DNA of 64,000 bases from Polaromonas sp. 39-63-25 (GCF_002278925.1 NZ_NCJH01000013.1:29472-93471); one strand, 5' to 3'. Positions 41,725-52,350 are shown, counted from the stretch's first letter. The notes: generated by a model from the letters alone, not told the origin. Translations and numbers: made by a program.

Positions 41725-41898
41725 GCCTGCACGAGGTGATGTCCCGCCCCCGTTGCGCAAGCCATCGATTCGCTGCCCGTGTAAGCCAATGCAGGCGGGA
41801 CAATGCGGATATCCCGTCCCGGCCTCGCCAGCCGTACCGACATTTTCATTGACCTACACGGCTTCGCACACAACTCGCTGCCGCTCCGAAAAGTGCGG

Positions 41899-41918
41899 CT
41901 CCCGCGAGGCAGCGGGAG
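41899..41918 (-). terminator. hairpin just after the SGHY-motif gene
   Basis: CTCCCGC / GCGGGAG, a perfect 7-bp stem with a 6-base loop, directly after the stop codon of the minus-strand gene. It is followed on that strand by CCGCACTTTTC, only a short T-run. It may end transcription of this gene before the T6SS promoter region. Confidence 0.4.
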
Positions 41919-43088
41919 TCAGGTGACCAGAAAGGGGGCGCTATTGGGATTGGCGAGAAAGGCCGCGGCATGAAAACGATGCTCCGTCTTTACTCCGCCG
42001 GGAAACACATACAGGTTCACAACCGCCTGCGTCAAATCGCAATTGTCCTGCGCCAGGACAGTGATGCAACTGTGCAGGTTCTCCCGCGTTGGTTTGTAGT
42101 GACCACTGTTGTTGTCGATGACTTTCAGGATGCCGGCAGTGATGGTCAGCGTCCCGGCGGAGATAACATCCTTGCCGGCATTGAATGAAGAGTGATTGAA
42201 GTAATAGGCACCGTTGAGCGGGTCCGCATCTTTGCAGAAAAAATTCCCGTACTCATCCATTGCGTAGGCCGTCACCTTGTTGTCATTTGTCGTGATCAGC
42301 GCGTCGTTGTAGTCACGCAGCGCTCCGTGACCGTCTACTATCGCAATGTATTTGTACCGATCGCCTTTCTTCAGGTAATTGACGTCGCCGGTCGTGCCAA
42401 GTACGCGACCAATCTCATCGAACATCTGAAAATCCTGTTGCGTCAGTGTGTGAACATCCTTCTTGGCCACCTTTACAGCCTTGGACACGGACAAATCACG
42501 CCCGTGTATTGAAACGAACTCCTTTAGCATGTCCGGGCGTGTCCAGGTCTGTAAAGATCCATGCGTAGAGTGCACCCCACTTCCAGAAATCGCCTTGGTT
42601 TTCCCGGAACTGAGATAAGTGGTACGTTCATGTCGATAGTCATGTCCCATGGACTTCAGTGTTCCCGTCCTGGGACCTCCCAGCGTGCGGAGTTTTTTTC
42701 TATCGAAATTGATTTTTCCCCATCTATCCGAGTCCAGTAGCCCATGTCGGCGCAAGCAGGCATCGAGCTCATTCAGAGCATCGTTGCCCAACTCCTGAAT
42801 GGCCGCCCTGCGCGTCCTGAAAAGCGTGTTGAAGTAGTTGGTTTCCATGCCGAAAAAGTTCTTCTTGAATTCGGACTTGTCTTTCTTTGTTTTCAACCAG
42901 CCCAGGCAAGCCACCACAAGATTAGTGAGCAAGCCAATCTCGCCGGGGGCATCTGTGGTCCCGATATCCAACCAGTAGGCTTGGAGCGGTTCGTCCACCT
43001 TGGCCATGTTGGTTCCTCGAGCCTTGACTTTCGAACCGGTGGCCGTCCTCAGTGCAAACGCGTCGAATCTGTGCTTATCGGGCAACAT
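41919..43088 (-). CDS. SGHYxP-module protein, candidate T6SS effector
   Basis: A 389-residue protein without a signal peptide. The N-terminal half is basic and lysine-rich (DKSEFKKNFFG, RTRRAAIQEL, KINFDRKKLRTLGG). The C-terminal part has a beta-rich module with AGTLTITAGILKVIDNNSGHYKPTRENL (SGHY at about residues 328-331), a pattern I know from C-termini of secreted toxin-like proteins. The ATG at 43088 has AGGGGA six bases upstream; the longer frame has no such site. It is upstream of tssB on the same strand, and more A+T-rich than the neighbours, which suggests transfer. Enzymatic activity unknown. Confidence 0.65.
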   Translation of the reverse strand: MLPDKHRFDAFALRTATGSKVKARGTNMAKVDEPLQAYWLDIGTTDAPGEIGLLTNLVVACLGWLKTKKDKSEFKKNFFGMETNYFNTLFRTRRAAIQELGNDALNELDACLRRHGLLDSDRWGKINFDRKKLRTLGGPRTGTLKSMGHDYRHERTTYLSSGKTKAISGSGVHSTHGSLQTWTRPDMLKEFVSIHGRDLSVSKAVKVAKKDVHTLTQQDFQMFDEIGRVLGTTGDVNYLKKGDRYKYIAIVDGHGALRDYNDALITTNDNKVTAYAMDEYGNFFCKDADPLNGAYYFNHSSFNAGKDVISAGTLTITAGILKVIDNNSGHYKPTRENLHSCITVLAQDNCDLTQAVVNLYVFPGGVKTEHRFHAAAFLANPNSAPFLVT

Positions 43089-43361
43089 AATTTCCCCTGC
43101 AGAAAGCTCGCGGCATTGGAACATCTGAAAAACGAACTGCTCGCCTGCACCGCCGCACCGCTGCGAAATAAAGATGGCAACTAGTTTAAACCAGCGAGTG
43201 CTGCCGCAACAACAGGACAAGCTTCGCTCCCAATTCTTGCTTGCCCACCCACTCATGGTGCGAGCCCCAGGCCGCAGTCTGTGGCTTTTTTAGCCATACC
43301 GGGTCTCTATGATAAAAAGGAGCGAAAAAATAATCAGGCTTGAAAAGAAACAAACACCACC
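43089..43361. other. intergenic region between the SGHY gene and the TPR-methyltransferase
   Basis: A 273-base divergent region with a moderately A+T-rich end near 43300-43350 (GATAAAAAGGAGCGAAAAAATAATC), where the plus-strand promoter is likely. No convincing gene or repeat is seen. Confidence 0.4.
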
Positions 43362-45077
43362 ATGAATCAGACTGAGGCAGAAGCTGCCTTCAAGCAGGCC
43401 ATTGAACACCAGCAACACGGCCGCCTGGCGGAGGCCCAGATCCTGTATGAACAGATCCTGGCAGTACACCGCAATCACCATCACGCGCTTCATCTTCTGG
43501 GCGTCATCGTCAGCCAGAAGGGCAACCAGTTTTACGCCAGGAGGTTGATCGAGACCTCGCTGACGCTGGCCCCGGGTGACCCCGATGCACTGGCCAACCT
43601 GGGGCAGGTGTTTTTCTATCTTGGCCTGTATGAAAAAGCGCTTGAGCACTGCAACGAATCGATCACACGGCAGCCAGCCAATGCGCGCTGCCACCTCACG
43701 CGCGGCAAGGCACTGCGATTCATGGCGCGCCATGAGGAGGCCGCCGCCAGTCTGGGCGAGGCACTGCGGCTGCAGCCCGACCTGGCGGAAGCTTTTGTTC
43801 ACCGGGGATTCTGCCTGCACAACCTCAACCGTCTCGACGAAGCGCTGGACGACTACAGCCAGGCGCTGCAGCTGCGACCCGACAACCCGGAAGTGCTGAA
43901 CAACCGCGGCCACGCCCTGTTCGCCATGGAGCGCCACCAGGAAGCCGTCCAGAACATTGAACGTGCACTGCAGCTAGCACCCGATTTTGCCGAGGCGCAC
44001 TACCACCGCGGCCTCACGCACCAGCACGAAAAGCAGTATGAGCAGGCGCTGGCCTGCTACAGCCGCGCGGTGCAACTCAAGCCGGACCATGAACAGGCGC
44101 TGGTGCGGCAGGCCTTCGTCATGCACAAGCTGAAGAAGCCACCGCAGGAATGCATTTCCATTCTCGACCGGGCATTGCGGGTCAAGCCCGATGCGGCGTC
44201 AACACTGGCCACACGGGCCGGCCTGCTGGCGGGCCTGAAGATTCTGGACCAGGCCCTGCAGGACTACGATCGCGCGATCGCGCTGGCCCCGGATGATGCA
44301 AAAAACCACTCAGACCGTGCCGAAACCCTGATCATGCTCAAACGCCCGGAAGAAGCAGCCGGCAGTTTTCGCAGGGCCCTTGAGCTGGGTGGTGATCGGG
44401 CCGAGCTGACCTATGCCCTGGCTTCGCTGGGGGCGGACATTGCCCCCGATACCGCTCCGGCGCGTTATGTGGTCAACCTGTTCGACTGGTATGCGGAGCA
44501 CTTCGACGACCACCTGCAAGGGCGCCTGAAGTACCAAACACCGGCCCTGATTTGCGAGCAGCTCTTCAAGCTGCATCCCGCCAGCGGGATGGACGTACTG
44601 GACCTGGGTTGCGGCACCGGCCTATGCGGACCGCTGCTCAAACCGCTGGCACGCACCCTGACAGGCGTGGATTTGTCGCCCAACATGCTGGAGATGGCGC
44701 GCAGGCGCGGCATTTACGACCAGCTCGTGTGCAGCGATCTGACCACCTTTCTCGAACCGCAAACTGCCAGCTTTGACCTCGTCATCGCCACCGACGTGTT
44801 CATTTATGTCGGCGCACTCGAAGCCGTCTTTGCAGCCACACGAACCGCCGTGCGGCCAGGCAGCCTGTTCGCCTTCTCCTTTGAGTCCAGCGACAGCGAG
44901 GACCTGGTACTGCGCCCAACCCGGCGCTATGCACATTCGGTGGCCTACATCGAACGCCTGGCCTCCAGCCATGGATTTGAGATCGTCAGCCTGACGCCCA
45001 GCGTGATACGTGAAGAAGGCGGGAAGAACCAGAACGGCTTTCTCGCCGTGCTCCGGTCTGCCAAAGGGGCCGCATGA
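43362..45077 (+). CDS. TPR-repeat protein fused to an S-adenosylmethionine methyltransferase
   Basis: A 571-residue protein. About ten tetratricopeptide repeats fill residues 1-360 (for example NPEVLNNRGHALFAMERHQEAVQNIERALQLAPD). A class I methyltransferase fold occupies about 395-571, with the SAM motif VLDLGCGTG (about 411-419), GVDLSPNMLEMAR and DLVIATDVFIYVG. This TPR-methyltransferase arrangement is common in Burkholderiales, but the methyl acceptor is unknown. It has a free-standing promoter region and no clear operon partner. Confidence 0.85.
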   Translation: MNQTEAEAAFKQAIEHQQHGRLAEAQILYEQILAVHRNHHHALHLLGVIVSQKGNQFYARRLIETSLTLAPGDPDALANLGQVFFYLGLYEKALEHCNESITRQPANARCHLTRGKALRFMARHEEAAASLGEALRLQPDLAEAFVHRGFCLHNLNRLDEALDDYSQALQLRPDNPEVLNNRGHALFAMERHQEAVQNIERALQLAPDFAEAHYHRGLTHQHEKQYEQALACYSRAVQLKPDHEQALVRQAFVMHKLKKPPQECISILDRALRVKPDAASTLATRAGLLAGLKILDQALQDYDRAIALAPDDAKNHSDRAETLIMLKRPEEAAGSFRRALELGGDRAELTYALASLGADIAPDTAPARYVVNLFDWYAEHFDDHLQGRLKYQTPALICEQLFKLHPASGMDVLDLGCGTGLCGPLLKPLARTLTGVDLSPNMLEMARRRGIYDQLVCSDLTTFLEPQTASFDLVIATDVFIYVGALEAVFAATRTAVRPGSLFAFSFESSDSEDLVLRPTRRYAHSVAYIERLASSHGFEIVSLTPSVIREEGGKNQNGFLAVLRSAKGAA

Positions 45078-45270
45078 GCATTTTCCTCCTGAAATCGGCT
45101 TCTAGCCCAATAACAACAGGAGTTTTTAGCTATTGATTTTATAGCACTCTGTAACTGCCGGACAAAAAACTCCAGCGGCTCGGGCGTTTGCGTTTGATCA
45201 AAGGGCGCGTTGCGCAGCAGGGCTAAGCTGGCCAACGGCTCAGCGGGAGTCGTTGTTCAAGGGGAAGGCC

Positions 45271-47049
45271 GTGGAGAGACCCGAAGTCATCCGGAAGACT
45301 GCGCGCGATCTGCGTGTGCCGCCCAACCTGTCCAGCTACGAGGCGCAGTGCCGCGACTTCTCCTGGGACGCGGCCCGGCGGGCGCTGCAGGGCTTGCCCG
45401 ATGGCGGCCTCAACATCGGCTTCGAGGCCGTGGACCGCCATGCCACAGGCAGCCTGCACGATCACATTGCGCTGCGTTTTGTCGCGCGCAGCGCACCGGC
45501 GCTGGACCTGCGTTACGGCGAACTCTCGCGGCAGACCAACCGCTTTGCCAACGTGCTGCAGGGTCTGGGCGTCGGCAAGGGCGACCACCTGTTTGTCATG
45601 GCCGGGCGTATTCCGGAGCTGTACATCGCGGTGCTGGGCGCGCTGAAAAATGGCACAGTGGTCACGCCGATGTTTTCGGCCTTCGGTCCCGAGCCCCTGG
45701 CCACACGTATCAACATCGGCGCCGGACAGGTGCTGGTGACCACCGACCTGATTTACCAACGCAAGGTCAGGGCCATGCGTGGAAAGATGCCCACGCTGCA
45801 TCATGTGTTGCTGGTGTCCGAAGACGGCGGCATCACGAACGAGCCGGACACACTGGATCTGGCCACGCTGATGCGCAACGCATCCGATGTATTCACCACG
45901 GTGGCGACCACACCGGAAGACCCCGCGCTGCTGCATTTCACCAGCGGCACCACCGGCACGCCCAAGGGCGCCATCCATGTCCATGGCGCGGTGGTCGCCC
46001 ATCATGCCACCGGAAGTTACGCCCTCGACCTGCACCCCGGTGACCGCTACTGGTGCACCGCCGACCCGGGCTGGGTCACCGGCACGTCCTACGGCATCAT
46101 CGCGCCGCTGCTGCATGGCGTGACCTCGCTGATCGACCGCGAGGAGTTCGACGCCGAGCGCTGGTACAGCCTGCTGGCGCAGGAGCACATCAGCGTCTGG
46201 TACACCGCGCCCACGGCGATTCGCATGCTGATGAAGTCCGGCCTGGAGGCAACGCCAACACACAGCTTCCCCGACCTGCGTTTTGTCGCCAGCGTCGGCG
46301 AGCCGCTGAACCCCGAGGCCGTCTGGTGGGGCAAGCAGGCGCTCGGCCTGCCGATTCACGACAACTGGTGGCAGACTGAAACCGGCGGCATCATGATCGC
46401 CAACACGCCGGCCTTCGACATCAAGCCCGGCTCCATGGGCCGGCCGCTGCCCGGCATCACGGCCTGCATCGTCGAAAACCTCGAAGTCGAGGGCGAGCCG
46501 CCGCGCGTGCGCGTGGTCGACACCCCTGATACAGAAGGAGAACTTGCGCTCAAGGCCGGCTGGCCGTCGATGTTTCGCGGCTACCTCAACAACGAGGCGC
46601 GTTACCGCAAGTGTTTTGCCGGCGACCTCTACCTCACGGGCGATCTGGCACGGGTGGACGCCGACGGTTATTACTGGTTTGTGGGACGCAGCGACGACGT
46701 CATCAAGTCGGCCGGCCACCTGATCGGACCCTTCGAGGTCGAGAGTGTGTTGATGGAACACCCGGCCGTGGCCGAAGCCGGCGTGATCGGCAAGCCCGAC
46801 CCGGTCGTCGGCGAGGTGGTCAAAGCTTTTGTGTCGCTCAAGGACGGGCACGCGCCCGACGAGGCCCTGCGCATGGACATCCTCGCGCATGCACGCAGGC
46901 GGCTGGGCGCGGCCGTCGCCCCCAAGGAGATTGCCTTTTTGGCTGTGCTGCCGCGCACCCGCAGCGGCAAGATCATGCGCCGTCTGCTCAAGGCGCGTGA
47001 GCTCGGCCTGCCCGAAGGCGACACCTCGACGCTGGAGGGGGGCGCATGA
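45271..47049 (+). CDS. acetyl-CoA synthetase-like AMP-forming acyl-CoA ligase
   Basis: A 592-residue adenylate-forming enzyme. The P-loop-like motif [18 protein letters not shown] (about 215-232), [16 protein letters not shown], the NWWQTETGG adenylation motif and the C-terminal RSGKIMRR with the catalytic lysine are intact. By motif it is close to acetate-CoA ligases (AcsA type) but shorter than E. coli Acs. Start GTG at 45271 has AAGGGG six bases upstream; a TTG at 45253 is also possible. Overlaps the next gene by four bases (ATGA), so it feeds the same unit as the dehydrogenase genes. Confidence 0.85.
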   Translation: MERPEVIRKTARDLRVPPNLSSYEAQCRDFSWDAARRALQGLPDGGLNIGFEAVDRHATGSLHDHIALRFVARSAPALDLRYGELSRQTNRFANVLQGLGVGKGDHLFVMAGRIPELYIAVLGALKNGTVVTPMFSAFGPEPLATRINIGAGQVLVTTDLIYQRKVRAMRGKMPTLHHVLLVSEDGGITNEPDTLDLATLMRNASDVFTTVATTPEDPALLHFTSGTTGTPKGAIHVHGAVVAHHATGSYALDLHPGDRYWCTADPGWVTGTSYGIIAPLLHGVTSLIDREEFDAERWYSLLAQEHISVWYTAPTAIRMLMKSGLEATPTHSFPDLRFVASVGEPLNPEAVWWGKQALGLPIHDNWWQTETGGIMIANTPAFDIKPGSMGRPLPGITACIVENLEVEGEPPRVRVVDTPDTEGELALKAGWPSMFRGYLNNEARYRKCFAGDLYLTGDLARVDADGYYWFVGRSDDVIKSAGHLIGPFEVESVLMEHPAVAEAGVIGKPDPVVGEVVKAFVSLKDGHAPDEALRMDILAHARRRLGAAVAPKEIAFLAVLPRTRSGKIMRRLLKARELGLPEGDTSTLEGGA

Positions 47050-48092
47050 GCACGCGCGCCGCCGGGCCGTCTGCCGGGATGAGCATCCCTCAAGTACCCG
47101 CACCGCCCAGCGGCCCGGTGCCCTGGGACAAGGCCTTGTCCCTGAGCATGCTGGCCGACATGCTGCGCATCCGCCGCATGGAAGAAAAGTGTGCCGAGCT
47201 TTATGGACAGCAGAAGATCCGCGGCTTTCTGCACCTGTACATCGGCGAGGAAGCGGTGGCCACCGGCGCCCTGCACGCGATTCAAGCCCAGGACAACGTG
47301 GTGGCGACCTACCGCGAGCATGGCCATGCGCTGCTGCGCGGCGTCCGGATGGACTCCATCATGGCCGAGATGTATGGCAAGCAGGAAGGCTGCTCGCGCG
47401 GGCGGGGCGGCTCCATGCATCTGTTCGACGGTGCCCGGCGTTTTTATGGCGGCAACGCGATTGTGGGTGGCGGCCTGCCCCTGGCGGCAGGGCTGGCGCT
47501 CGCCGACAAGATGATCCCGCGCCAGGCGCTGACCGCCTGCTTCTTTGGCGAAGGCGCGATGGCCGAGGGAGCGTTTCACGAAGCGGCCAACCTCGCCGCG
47601 TTGTGGCAGTTGCCGGTGCTGTTTTGCTGCGAGAACAACCTGTACGCCATGGGCACGGCGCTGGCGCGCTCCGAATCCCAGACCGATCTGTGCATCAAGG
47701 CGGCATCCTATGGCATGACCACGGTGCGTGTTGATGGCATGGATGTGGTGGCCGTGCACGAGGCGGTGCAGCGCGCCGCGCAGCAGGTGCGCACCACGGG
47801 CCGACCGGTGTTCGTGGAACTGCAGACCTACCGTTTTCGTGCCCACTCGATGTTCGACCCCGACCTGTACCGTGACAAGGCCGAGGTCGAGGCCTGGAAA
47901 ACGCGTGGGCCCATCCACACCTTCACCGCGCGCCTGAAGGCCCAGGGCAGCCTGACCGAAGAAGAATTTCTGGCGCTTGATGCCGCGGCCCAGGCCGAGG
48001 TCGATGCGGCCGTGGCTTTTGCCGAGGCCGGCAGCTGGGAGCCGGTTGAAGATCTGCTGCGTGACGTGCACACGCCCGAAGGAGCCGTCTGA
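47046..48092 (+). CDS. pdhA: 2-oxoacid dehydrogenase E1 component, alpha subunit
   Basis: A 348-residue thiamine diphosphate enzyme subunit. [33 protein letters not shown] (about 42-75) and the TPP-binding [33 protein letters not shown] are clear, together with [15 protein letters not shown]. It is more like the acetoin/pyruvate dehydrogenase alpha of the split E1 type than the fused E1 (AceE). Overlaps the upstream ligase by ATGA, and the E1 beta start shares the last base of its stop. An N-terminal extension of about 30 residues is Pro-rich. Confidence 0.9.
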   Translation: MSTRAAGPSAGMSIPQVPAPPSGPVPWDKALSLSMLADMLRIRRMEEKCAELYGQQKIRGFLHLYIGEEAVATGALHAIQAQDNVVATYREHGHALLRGVRMDSIMAEMYGKQEGCSRGRGGSMHLFDGARRFYGGNAIVGGGLPLAAGLALADKMIPRQALTACFFGEGAMAEGAFHEAANLAALWQLPVLFCCENNLYAMGTALARSESQTDLCIKAASYGMTTVRVDGMDVVAVHEAVQRAAQQVRTTGRPVFVELQTYRFRAHSMFDPDLYRDKAEVEAWKTRGPIHTFTARLKAQGSLTEEEFLALDAAAQAEVDAAVAFAEAGSWEPVEDLLRDVHTPEGAV

Positions 48093-49081
48093 TGGGCCGT
48101 CGTATCACTTACCGCGAAGCCTTGCGGGAAGCATTGCGCGAAGCCCTGCAGGGCGACCCGCGCGTCTTTTTAATGGGCGAAGACGTGGGCCGCTACGGCG
48201 GCACCTATGCGGTGTCCAAGGGGCTGCTCGACGAGTTCGGCCCCGAGCGCATCCGCGACACGCCGCTGTCCGAACTCGGCTTCGTCGGCGCCGGCATAGG
48301 TGCCGCACTGGGTGGCATGCGACCGGTTGTCGAGGTCATGACGGTCAATTTCAGCCTGCTTGCACTCGACCCCATCGTCAACACAGCGGCGATGCTGCGC
48401 CACATGTCGGGCGGGCAGTTTTCGGTGCCCGTCGTGATCCGCATGGCGACTGGCGCCGGTCGCCAGGTCGCAGCCCAGCACTCGAACAGCTTCGAAGGCT
48501 GGTATGCCCATGTGCCTGGCCTCAGAGTACTCGCACCGGCCACGGTCGAAGATGCGCGCGGCATGCTGGCGCTGGCGCTGGCCGATCCGGACCCGGTGCT
48601 GATCTTCGAACACGCGCAGCTCTACAACCTTGAGGGCGAGTTGTCAGATGATGCGTCGCCGGCGCCGGACATCTGCAGCGCGCGGGTGCGCCGCCCGGGC
48701 ACCGACGTGAGCCTGATCACCCACGGCGGCAGCCTGCCCAAGGTGTTGCAGGCGGCACAGGAACTGGCCGGACTCGGGATTTCCGCCGAGGTGATCGATC
48801 TGCGTGTGCTGCGCCCGCTCGATGATGCGACGCTCATGGCCTCGGTGCGCAAATGCCGCCGCGCAGTGGTGGTGGACGAAGGCTGGCGCTCGGGCAGCTT
48901 GGCGGCCGAGGTGATGGCGCGCATCATGGAGCAGGCCTTCTTCGACCTCGACGCCCCGCTGGCGCGTGTGTGCAGCGAGGAAGTGCCGATTCCGTACGCC
49001 CGTCACATGGAAGAGGCCGCCCTGCCGCAGGTGCCGAAGATCGTGGTCGCCGCACGCGCCTTGTTCGGGAGCGCCTCATGA
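48092..49081 (+). CDS. pdhB: 2-oxoacid dehydrogenase E1 component, beta subunit
   Basis: A 329-residue partner of the alpha subunit. [57 protein letters not shown] and the [17 protein letters not shown] pattern identify the transketolase-like pyrimidine domain and the C-terminal part [29 protein letters not shown] the conserved C-terminal transketolase domain. The end overlaps the E2 start (ATGA). The subunits together decarboxylate a 2-oxoacid and pass the acyl group to E2. Confidence 0.92.
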   Translation: MGRRITYREALREALREALQGDPRVFLMGEDVGRYGGTYAVSKGLLDEFGPERIRDTPLSELGFVGAGIGAALGGMRPVVEVMTVNFSLLALDPIVNTAAMLRHMSGGQFSVPVVIRMATGAGRQVAAQHSNSFEGWYAHVPGLRVLAPATVEDARGMLALALADPDPVLIFEHAQLYNLEGELSDDASPAPDICSARVRRPGTDVSLITHGGSLPKVLQAAQELAGLGISAEVIDLRVLRPLDDATLMASVRKCRRAVVVDEGWRSGSLAAEVMARIMEQAFFDLDAPLARVCSEEVPIPYARHMEEAALPQVPKIVVAARALFGSAS

Positions 49082-50307
49082 TCGAATTCAAGCTGCCCTC
49101 GCTGGGCGCCGACATGGATGAAGGCACGCTGCTCACCTGGCATGTGAAACCGGGCGATACCGTCAAGCGCGGCCAGGTGGTGGCCGTGGTCGATACCTCC
49201 AAGGCAGCGGTCGATGTCGAGATCTGGCAGGACGGCGTGGTGGCCGACCTGCTGGTGCAAGCCGGCGAGAAGGTACCCGTGGGCACCGTGCTGGCCAGGC
49301 TGTTGGCTCCCGGCGAAGTGGCCGCACCTGCAGGGGCCCAGCCACCTGCAGCCGGGCCGCTTGCTGCACCCGCCACTGTGCCGCAGCCAGCAACACCACA
49401 GATGCAGGAAGCTCCGCAGACAGCCATGACGGCGCGACATCCAGTGTCACCTGCCGCGCGCAAACGTGCGAAGGCGCTCGGCCTCGATCCCGACACCACG
49501 ACAGGAAGCGGGCCACAGGGCGCGGTCACGTTGGCCGACATCGAGGCCGCAGCAGCGGCACGTGTGACGCCCGCACCGCCTGCAGGCGCACCAGATCGCC
49601 AGAAGGACATGCGCAAGGCCATTGCTGCGGCCATGAGCCGTTCCAAGCGAGAGATTCCGCATTACTACCTGAGCGACACCATTCCGATGGCCGCCGCGCT
49701 CGCCTGGCTGCAACAGCGCAACGAGGGCGTGGCGATCACCGAACGCATGTTGCCCGCCGTGCTGCTGCTCCACGCCGTGGCCGTGGCCTTGCGGCGCGCA
49801 CCGCAGCTCAATGGTTTTTACCGCGACGGTGAATGCCAGCCGTCCACGGCCGTGCATGCCGGCGTGGCGATTTCGCTGCGCGGCGGCGGGCTGGTGGCGC
49901 CTGCGATCCACGACGTGGGCGCCAAACCGCTGGTGCAGCTCATGCACGAACTGGCCGATCTGGTCCGGCGCGCGCGGGCCGGCTCGCTGCGCAGTTCGGA
50001 GATGAGTGATCCGACCCTCACCGTGACGAATCTGGGCGACCAGAGTGTGGAGACGGTCTTCGGCGTGATCTATCCGCCGCAGGTGGCGCTGGTGGGCTTC
50101 GGCAGTCTGACCGTGCGGCCCTGGGTGCAGGACGGCAAGGTGTGCGCGCTGCCGCTTCTCACGGCCACGCTCGCCGCCGATCACCGGGCATCGGACGGCC
50201 ATCAGGGCGCGCTGTTCCTGGCCGAACTGCGCGAGCTTTTGCAGCAGCCCCAAATACTGGCTGAAAACATCGCGCCGGCGGCAAACCAGGAAGGAACAAG
50301 CACATGA
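49078..50307 (+). CDS. pdhC: 2-oxoacid dehydrogenase E2 (lipoyl acyltransferase)
   Basis: A 409-residue acyltransferase. One N-terminal lipoyl domain with the lipoylated lysine in [11 protein letters not shown] (about residue 41), an Ala/Pro linker, a peripheral subunit-binding domain ([34 protein letters not shown]), and the catalytic domain with DHRASDG, i.e. H-x-x-x-D-G, near the C-terminus. Starts four bases before the E1 beta stop and overlaps the next gene by four bases. No E3 gene follows, so the shared cellular lipoamide dehydrogenase must serve it. Confidence 0.92.
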   Translation: MIEFKLPSLGADMDEGTLLTWHVKPGDTVKRGQVVAVVDTSKAAVDVEIWQDGVVADLLVQAGEKVPVGTVLARLLAPGEVAAPAGAQPPAAGPLAAPATVPQPATPQMQEAPQTAMTARHPVSPAARKRAKALGLDPDTTTGSGPQGAVTLADIEAAAAARVTPAPPAGAPDRQKDMRKAIAAAMSRSKREIPHYYLSDTIPMAAALAWLQQRNEGVAITERMLPAVLLLHAVAVALRRAPQLNGFYRDGECQPSTAVHAGVAISLRGGGLVAPAIHDVGAKPLVQLMHELADLVRRARAGSLRSSEMSDPTLTVTNLGDQSVETVFGVIYPPQVALVGFGSLTVRPWVQDGKVCALPLLTATLAADHRASDGHQGALFLAELRELLQQPQILAENIAPAANQEGTST

Positions 50308-50567
50308 CGAACGACCGCCCGGCCTTGACCGCTGCCGTCCTGGGCATCCTGCGCACGATTGCGCCGGAAGTCGAACCGGAAGCCATCGACCCCGCCCGAC
50401 CTCTGCGCCATCAGGTCGATCTGGACTCCATGGACTGGCTCAACTTTCTGGTGGCGCTGCATGAGCGCCTGGGCGTCAACATCCCGGAGGCGGACTACGC
50501 CCAGCTGGTGACCCTCGACAATGTGCTCGACTACCTGCTGGCCCGGCTGGGGCCGGCAGGTGGGTAA
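50304..50567 (+). CDS. acyl carrier protein
   Basis: An 87-residue ACP-like protein. The attachment serine is in LDSMDWLNF (Ser42), a variant of the usual DSL motif, and the pattern HERLGVNIPEADYAQLVTLDNVLDYL is that of helix III of ACPs. It overlaps E2 by four bases (ATGA), so it is coupled to the oxoacid dehydrogenase. It could accept acyl groups from E2 or from the ligase; the acceptor pathway is not visible. Confidence 0.85.
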   Translation: MTNDRPALTAAVLGILRTIAPEVEPEAIDPARPLRHQVDLDSMDWLNFLVALHERLGVNIPEADYAQLVTLDNVLDYLLARLGPAGG

Positions 50568-50594
50568 AGGTTTTATCCCCTTGCCGCGTTTGAT

Positions 50595-52331
50595 TTATAC
50601 CGGCGCATAGCCCGGGTTGGGTAACACGGCCGTGAGCTTGGGCGTATTGAGCTTGCGGGCACTGACCTTGCCACCCCGTGCCTTGAGCCAGGTCTCCACG
50701 ACCTCCGACATCTGCTTGTTGCCCTGGTTTCTGGCTTCTTCGGCCACCGGTGCCCAGCCGGCCACCTTGTACTTCTTGTCGGCCTCGATCAGCTTGCCGT
50801 TGAGACGCATCTCGTCGATGCGCTTGCCCATGCCGGCCATCGGGTTGCAGCTGTATTGCAGGCCACCCACGCGCACCATGTCGCCACCCTGCTGGTAATA
50901 GGGGTCGGGGTTGAACAGGTTGTCGGCCACGTCTTCCAGAACGGTCTTGATGGTCTCACCCGTCATCTCGGTCAGGGTGGCATACGAGTAGGTGGTGGCC
51001 GTCATGTCCATCACCCATTCACGCGTGATGGCCTGCCCCGGCAACAGGCTGGTGCCCCAGCGGAAACCTGGTGAAAACGCGATGTCGGCCCCCTGGACAT
51101 CCATCAGCGCATCGACCAGCAACTGGTCACCCGTGCCGTTGAAGTTGCCCCGGCGGTACAGCGTGCCTTCGGTGATGGCCAGCTTCTCCGACAGCTTGGC
51201 CTCATACGGCGCGCGTATCCTGGTGATCAGTGCGTCCATCTCGCGGTCGGCGGGCAGCATGTTGGCAAAAACAGGCAGCAGCTTGTAGCGGAAATCGCTG
51301 ACCTTTTTGTCCTTGACATCAAAGTCGAGCACGCCCAGGAACTTGCTGTTCGAGCCGGCGTTGGTCACAATGGTTTTGCCGCCCTTGTTGCTCACCAGCG
51401 AGGCCACCGGCATGCCGTCGTGCGTGTGGCCGCCCATGATGGCGTCTATGCCTGTGACCCGGCTGGCCATCTTCAGGTCCACGTCCATGCCGTTGTGGGA
51501 CAAGACCACCACGACCTGCGCACCCTTGCCGCGTGCCTCATCGACCATCTTCTGCATGTTCTCGTCCTGGATGCCGAAGGCCCAGTCGGCAACCATGTAG
51601 CGCGGATTGGCAATCGGCGTGTACGGGAAAGCCTGGCCGATGATGGCGCAGGGAACACCGTTGATTTCGCGGATCACATAAGGCTTGAACACCGGATCGC
51701 CAAAGTCGTTGGTTTTGACGTTTTGCGCGACAAAGTCAACCTTCCCCGCAAAGTCTTTCTCGATGATTTCCTTGACCCGCTCCATGCCCAGCGTGAACTC
51801 CCAATGACCGGTCATGACATCCACGCCCAGCAGTTTGCAGGCGTCGACCATGTCCTGGCCATTCGTCCACAGCGCGGTACCCGAGCCTTGCCAGGTGTCG
51901 CCGCCATCGAGCAGCAGCGCGCCGGGGCGGCTGGCCTTGAGGCGCTTGACCAGCGTCGCCAGATGCGCAAAACCACCGACTTTGCCGTAACGGCGCGCCG
52001 CCTTTTCGTAGTCGAGGTAGGTCAGGGCATGGGCTTCAGCCGTACCGGGTCGCACATTGGCGACTTTGAGCAGATGCTCACCGACCAGATGCGGTAAATT
52101 GCCCTTCATACCGCCAATGCCCAGATTGACGTTGGGCTCGCGGAAATAAATCGGCTTGAGCTGGGCATGACAATCAGTCATGTGCAGAAACGACACCGTG
52201 CCAAACTTGGGGATGTCGTAGAGCCCGTTGGAGGCCGTCGCGGCATCGGCATCGGCATATGCGCCCAAACCCATGCCAGCCATGGTGCCTGCGCCCAGGA
52301 CCTGGAAAAATTCGCGTTTTGTTAAATTCAT
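50595..52331 (-). CDS. soxB: thiosulfohydrolase SoxB
   Basis: A 578-residue periplasmic di-manganese enzyme that releases sulfate from thiosulfate-loaded SoxYZ. Tat-like N-terminus (TKREFFQVLGAG). The metallophosphatase motifs are present: MTDCHAQL, LLDGGDTWQGSGTALW, GHWEFTLG, SHNGMDVD and MGGHTHDG. Length and C-terminal nucleotidase domain match SoxB. It is the distal gene of the sox set and is separated from soxX by a strong terminator-like hairpin. Confidence 0.96.
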   Translation of the reverse strand: MNLTKREFFQVLGAGTMAGMGLGAYADADAATASNGLYDIPKFGTVSFLHMTDCHAQLKPIYFREPNVNLGIGGMKGNLPHLVGEHLLKVANVRPGTAEAHALTYLDYEKAARRYGKVGGFAHLATLVKRLKASRPGALLLDGGDTWQGSGTALWTNGQDMVDACKLLGVDVMTGHWEFTLGMERVKEIIEKDFAGKVDFVAQNVKTNDFGDPVFKPYVIREINGVPCAIIGQAFPYTPIANPRYMVADWAFGIQDENMQKMVDEARGKGAQVVVVLSHNGMDVDLKMASRVTGIDAIMGGHTHDGMPVASLVSNKGGKTIVTNAGSNSKFLGVLDFDVKDKKVSDFRYKLLPVFANMLPADREMDALITRIRAPYEAKLSEKLAITEGTLYRRGNFNGTGDQLLVDALMDVQGADIAFSPGFRWGTSLLPGQAITREWVMDMTATTYSYATLTEMTGETIKTVLEDVADNLFNPDPYYQQGGDMVRVGGLQYSCNPMAGMGKRIDEMRLNGKLIEADKKYKVAGWAPVAEEARNQGNKQMSEVVETWLKARGGKVSARKLNTPKLTAVLPNPGYAPV

Positions 52332-52350
52332 AAATCTGCAACTACTGAAG

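Noticed and set aside
41725-41898. GC-rich patch with partial repeats of the form GATGTCCCGCCC / GATATCCCGTCC
   Set aside because: Only two imperfect copies; no regular spacing, not a CRISPR or satellite.
45223-47103. 626-residue minus-strand open frame opposite the acyl-CoA ligase
   Set aside because: Shadow; the ligase has complete adenylation motifs.
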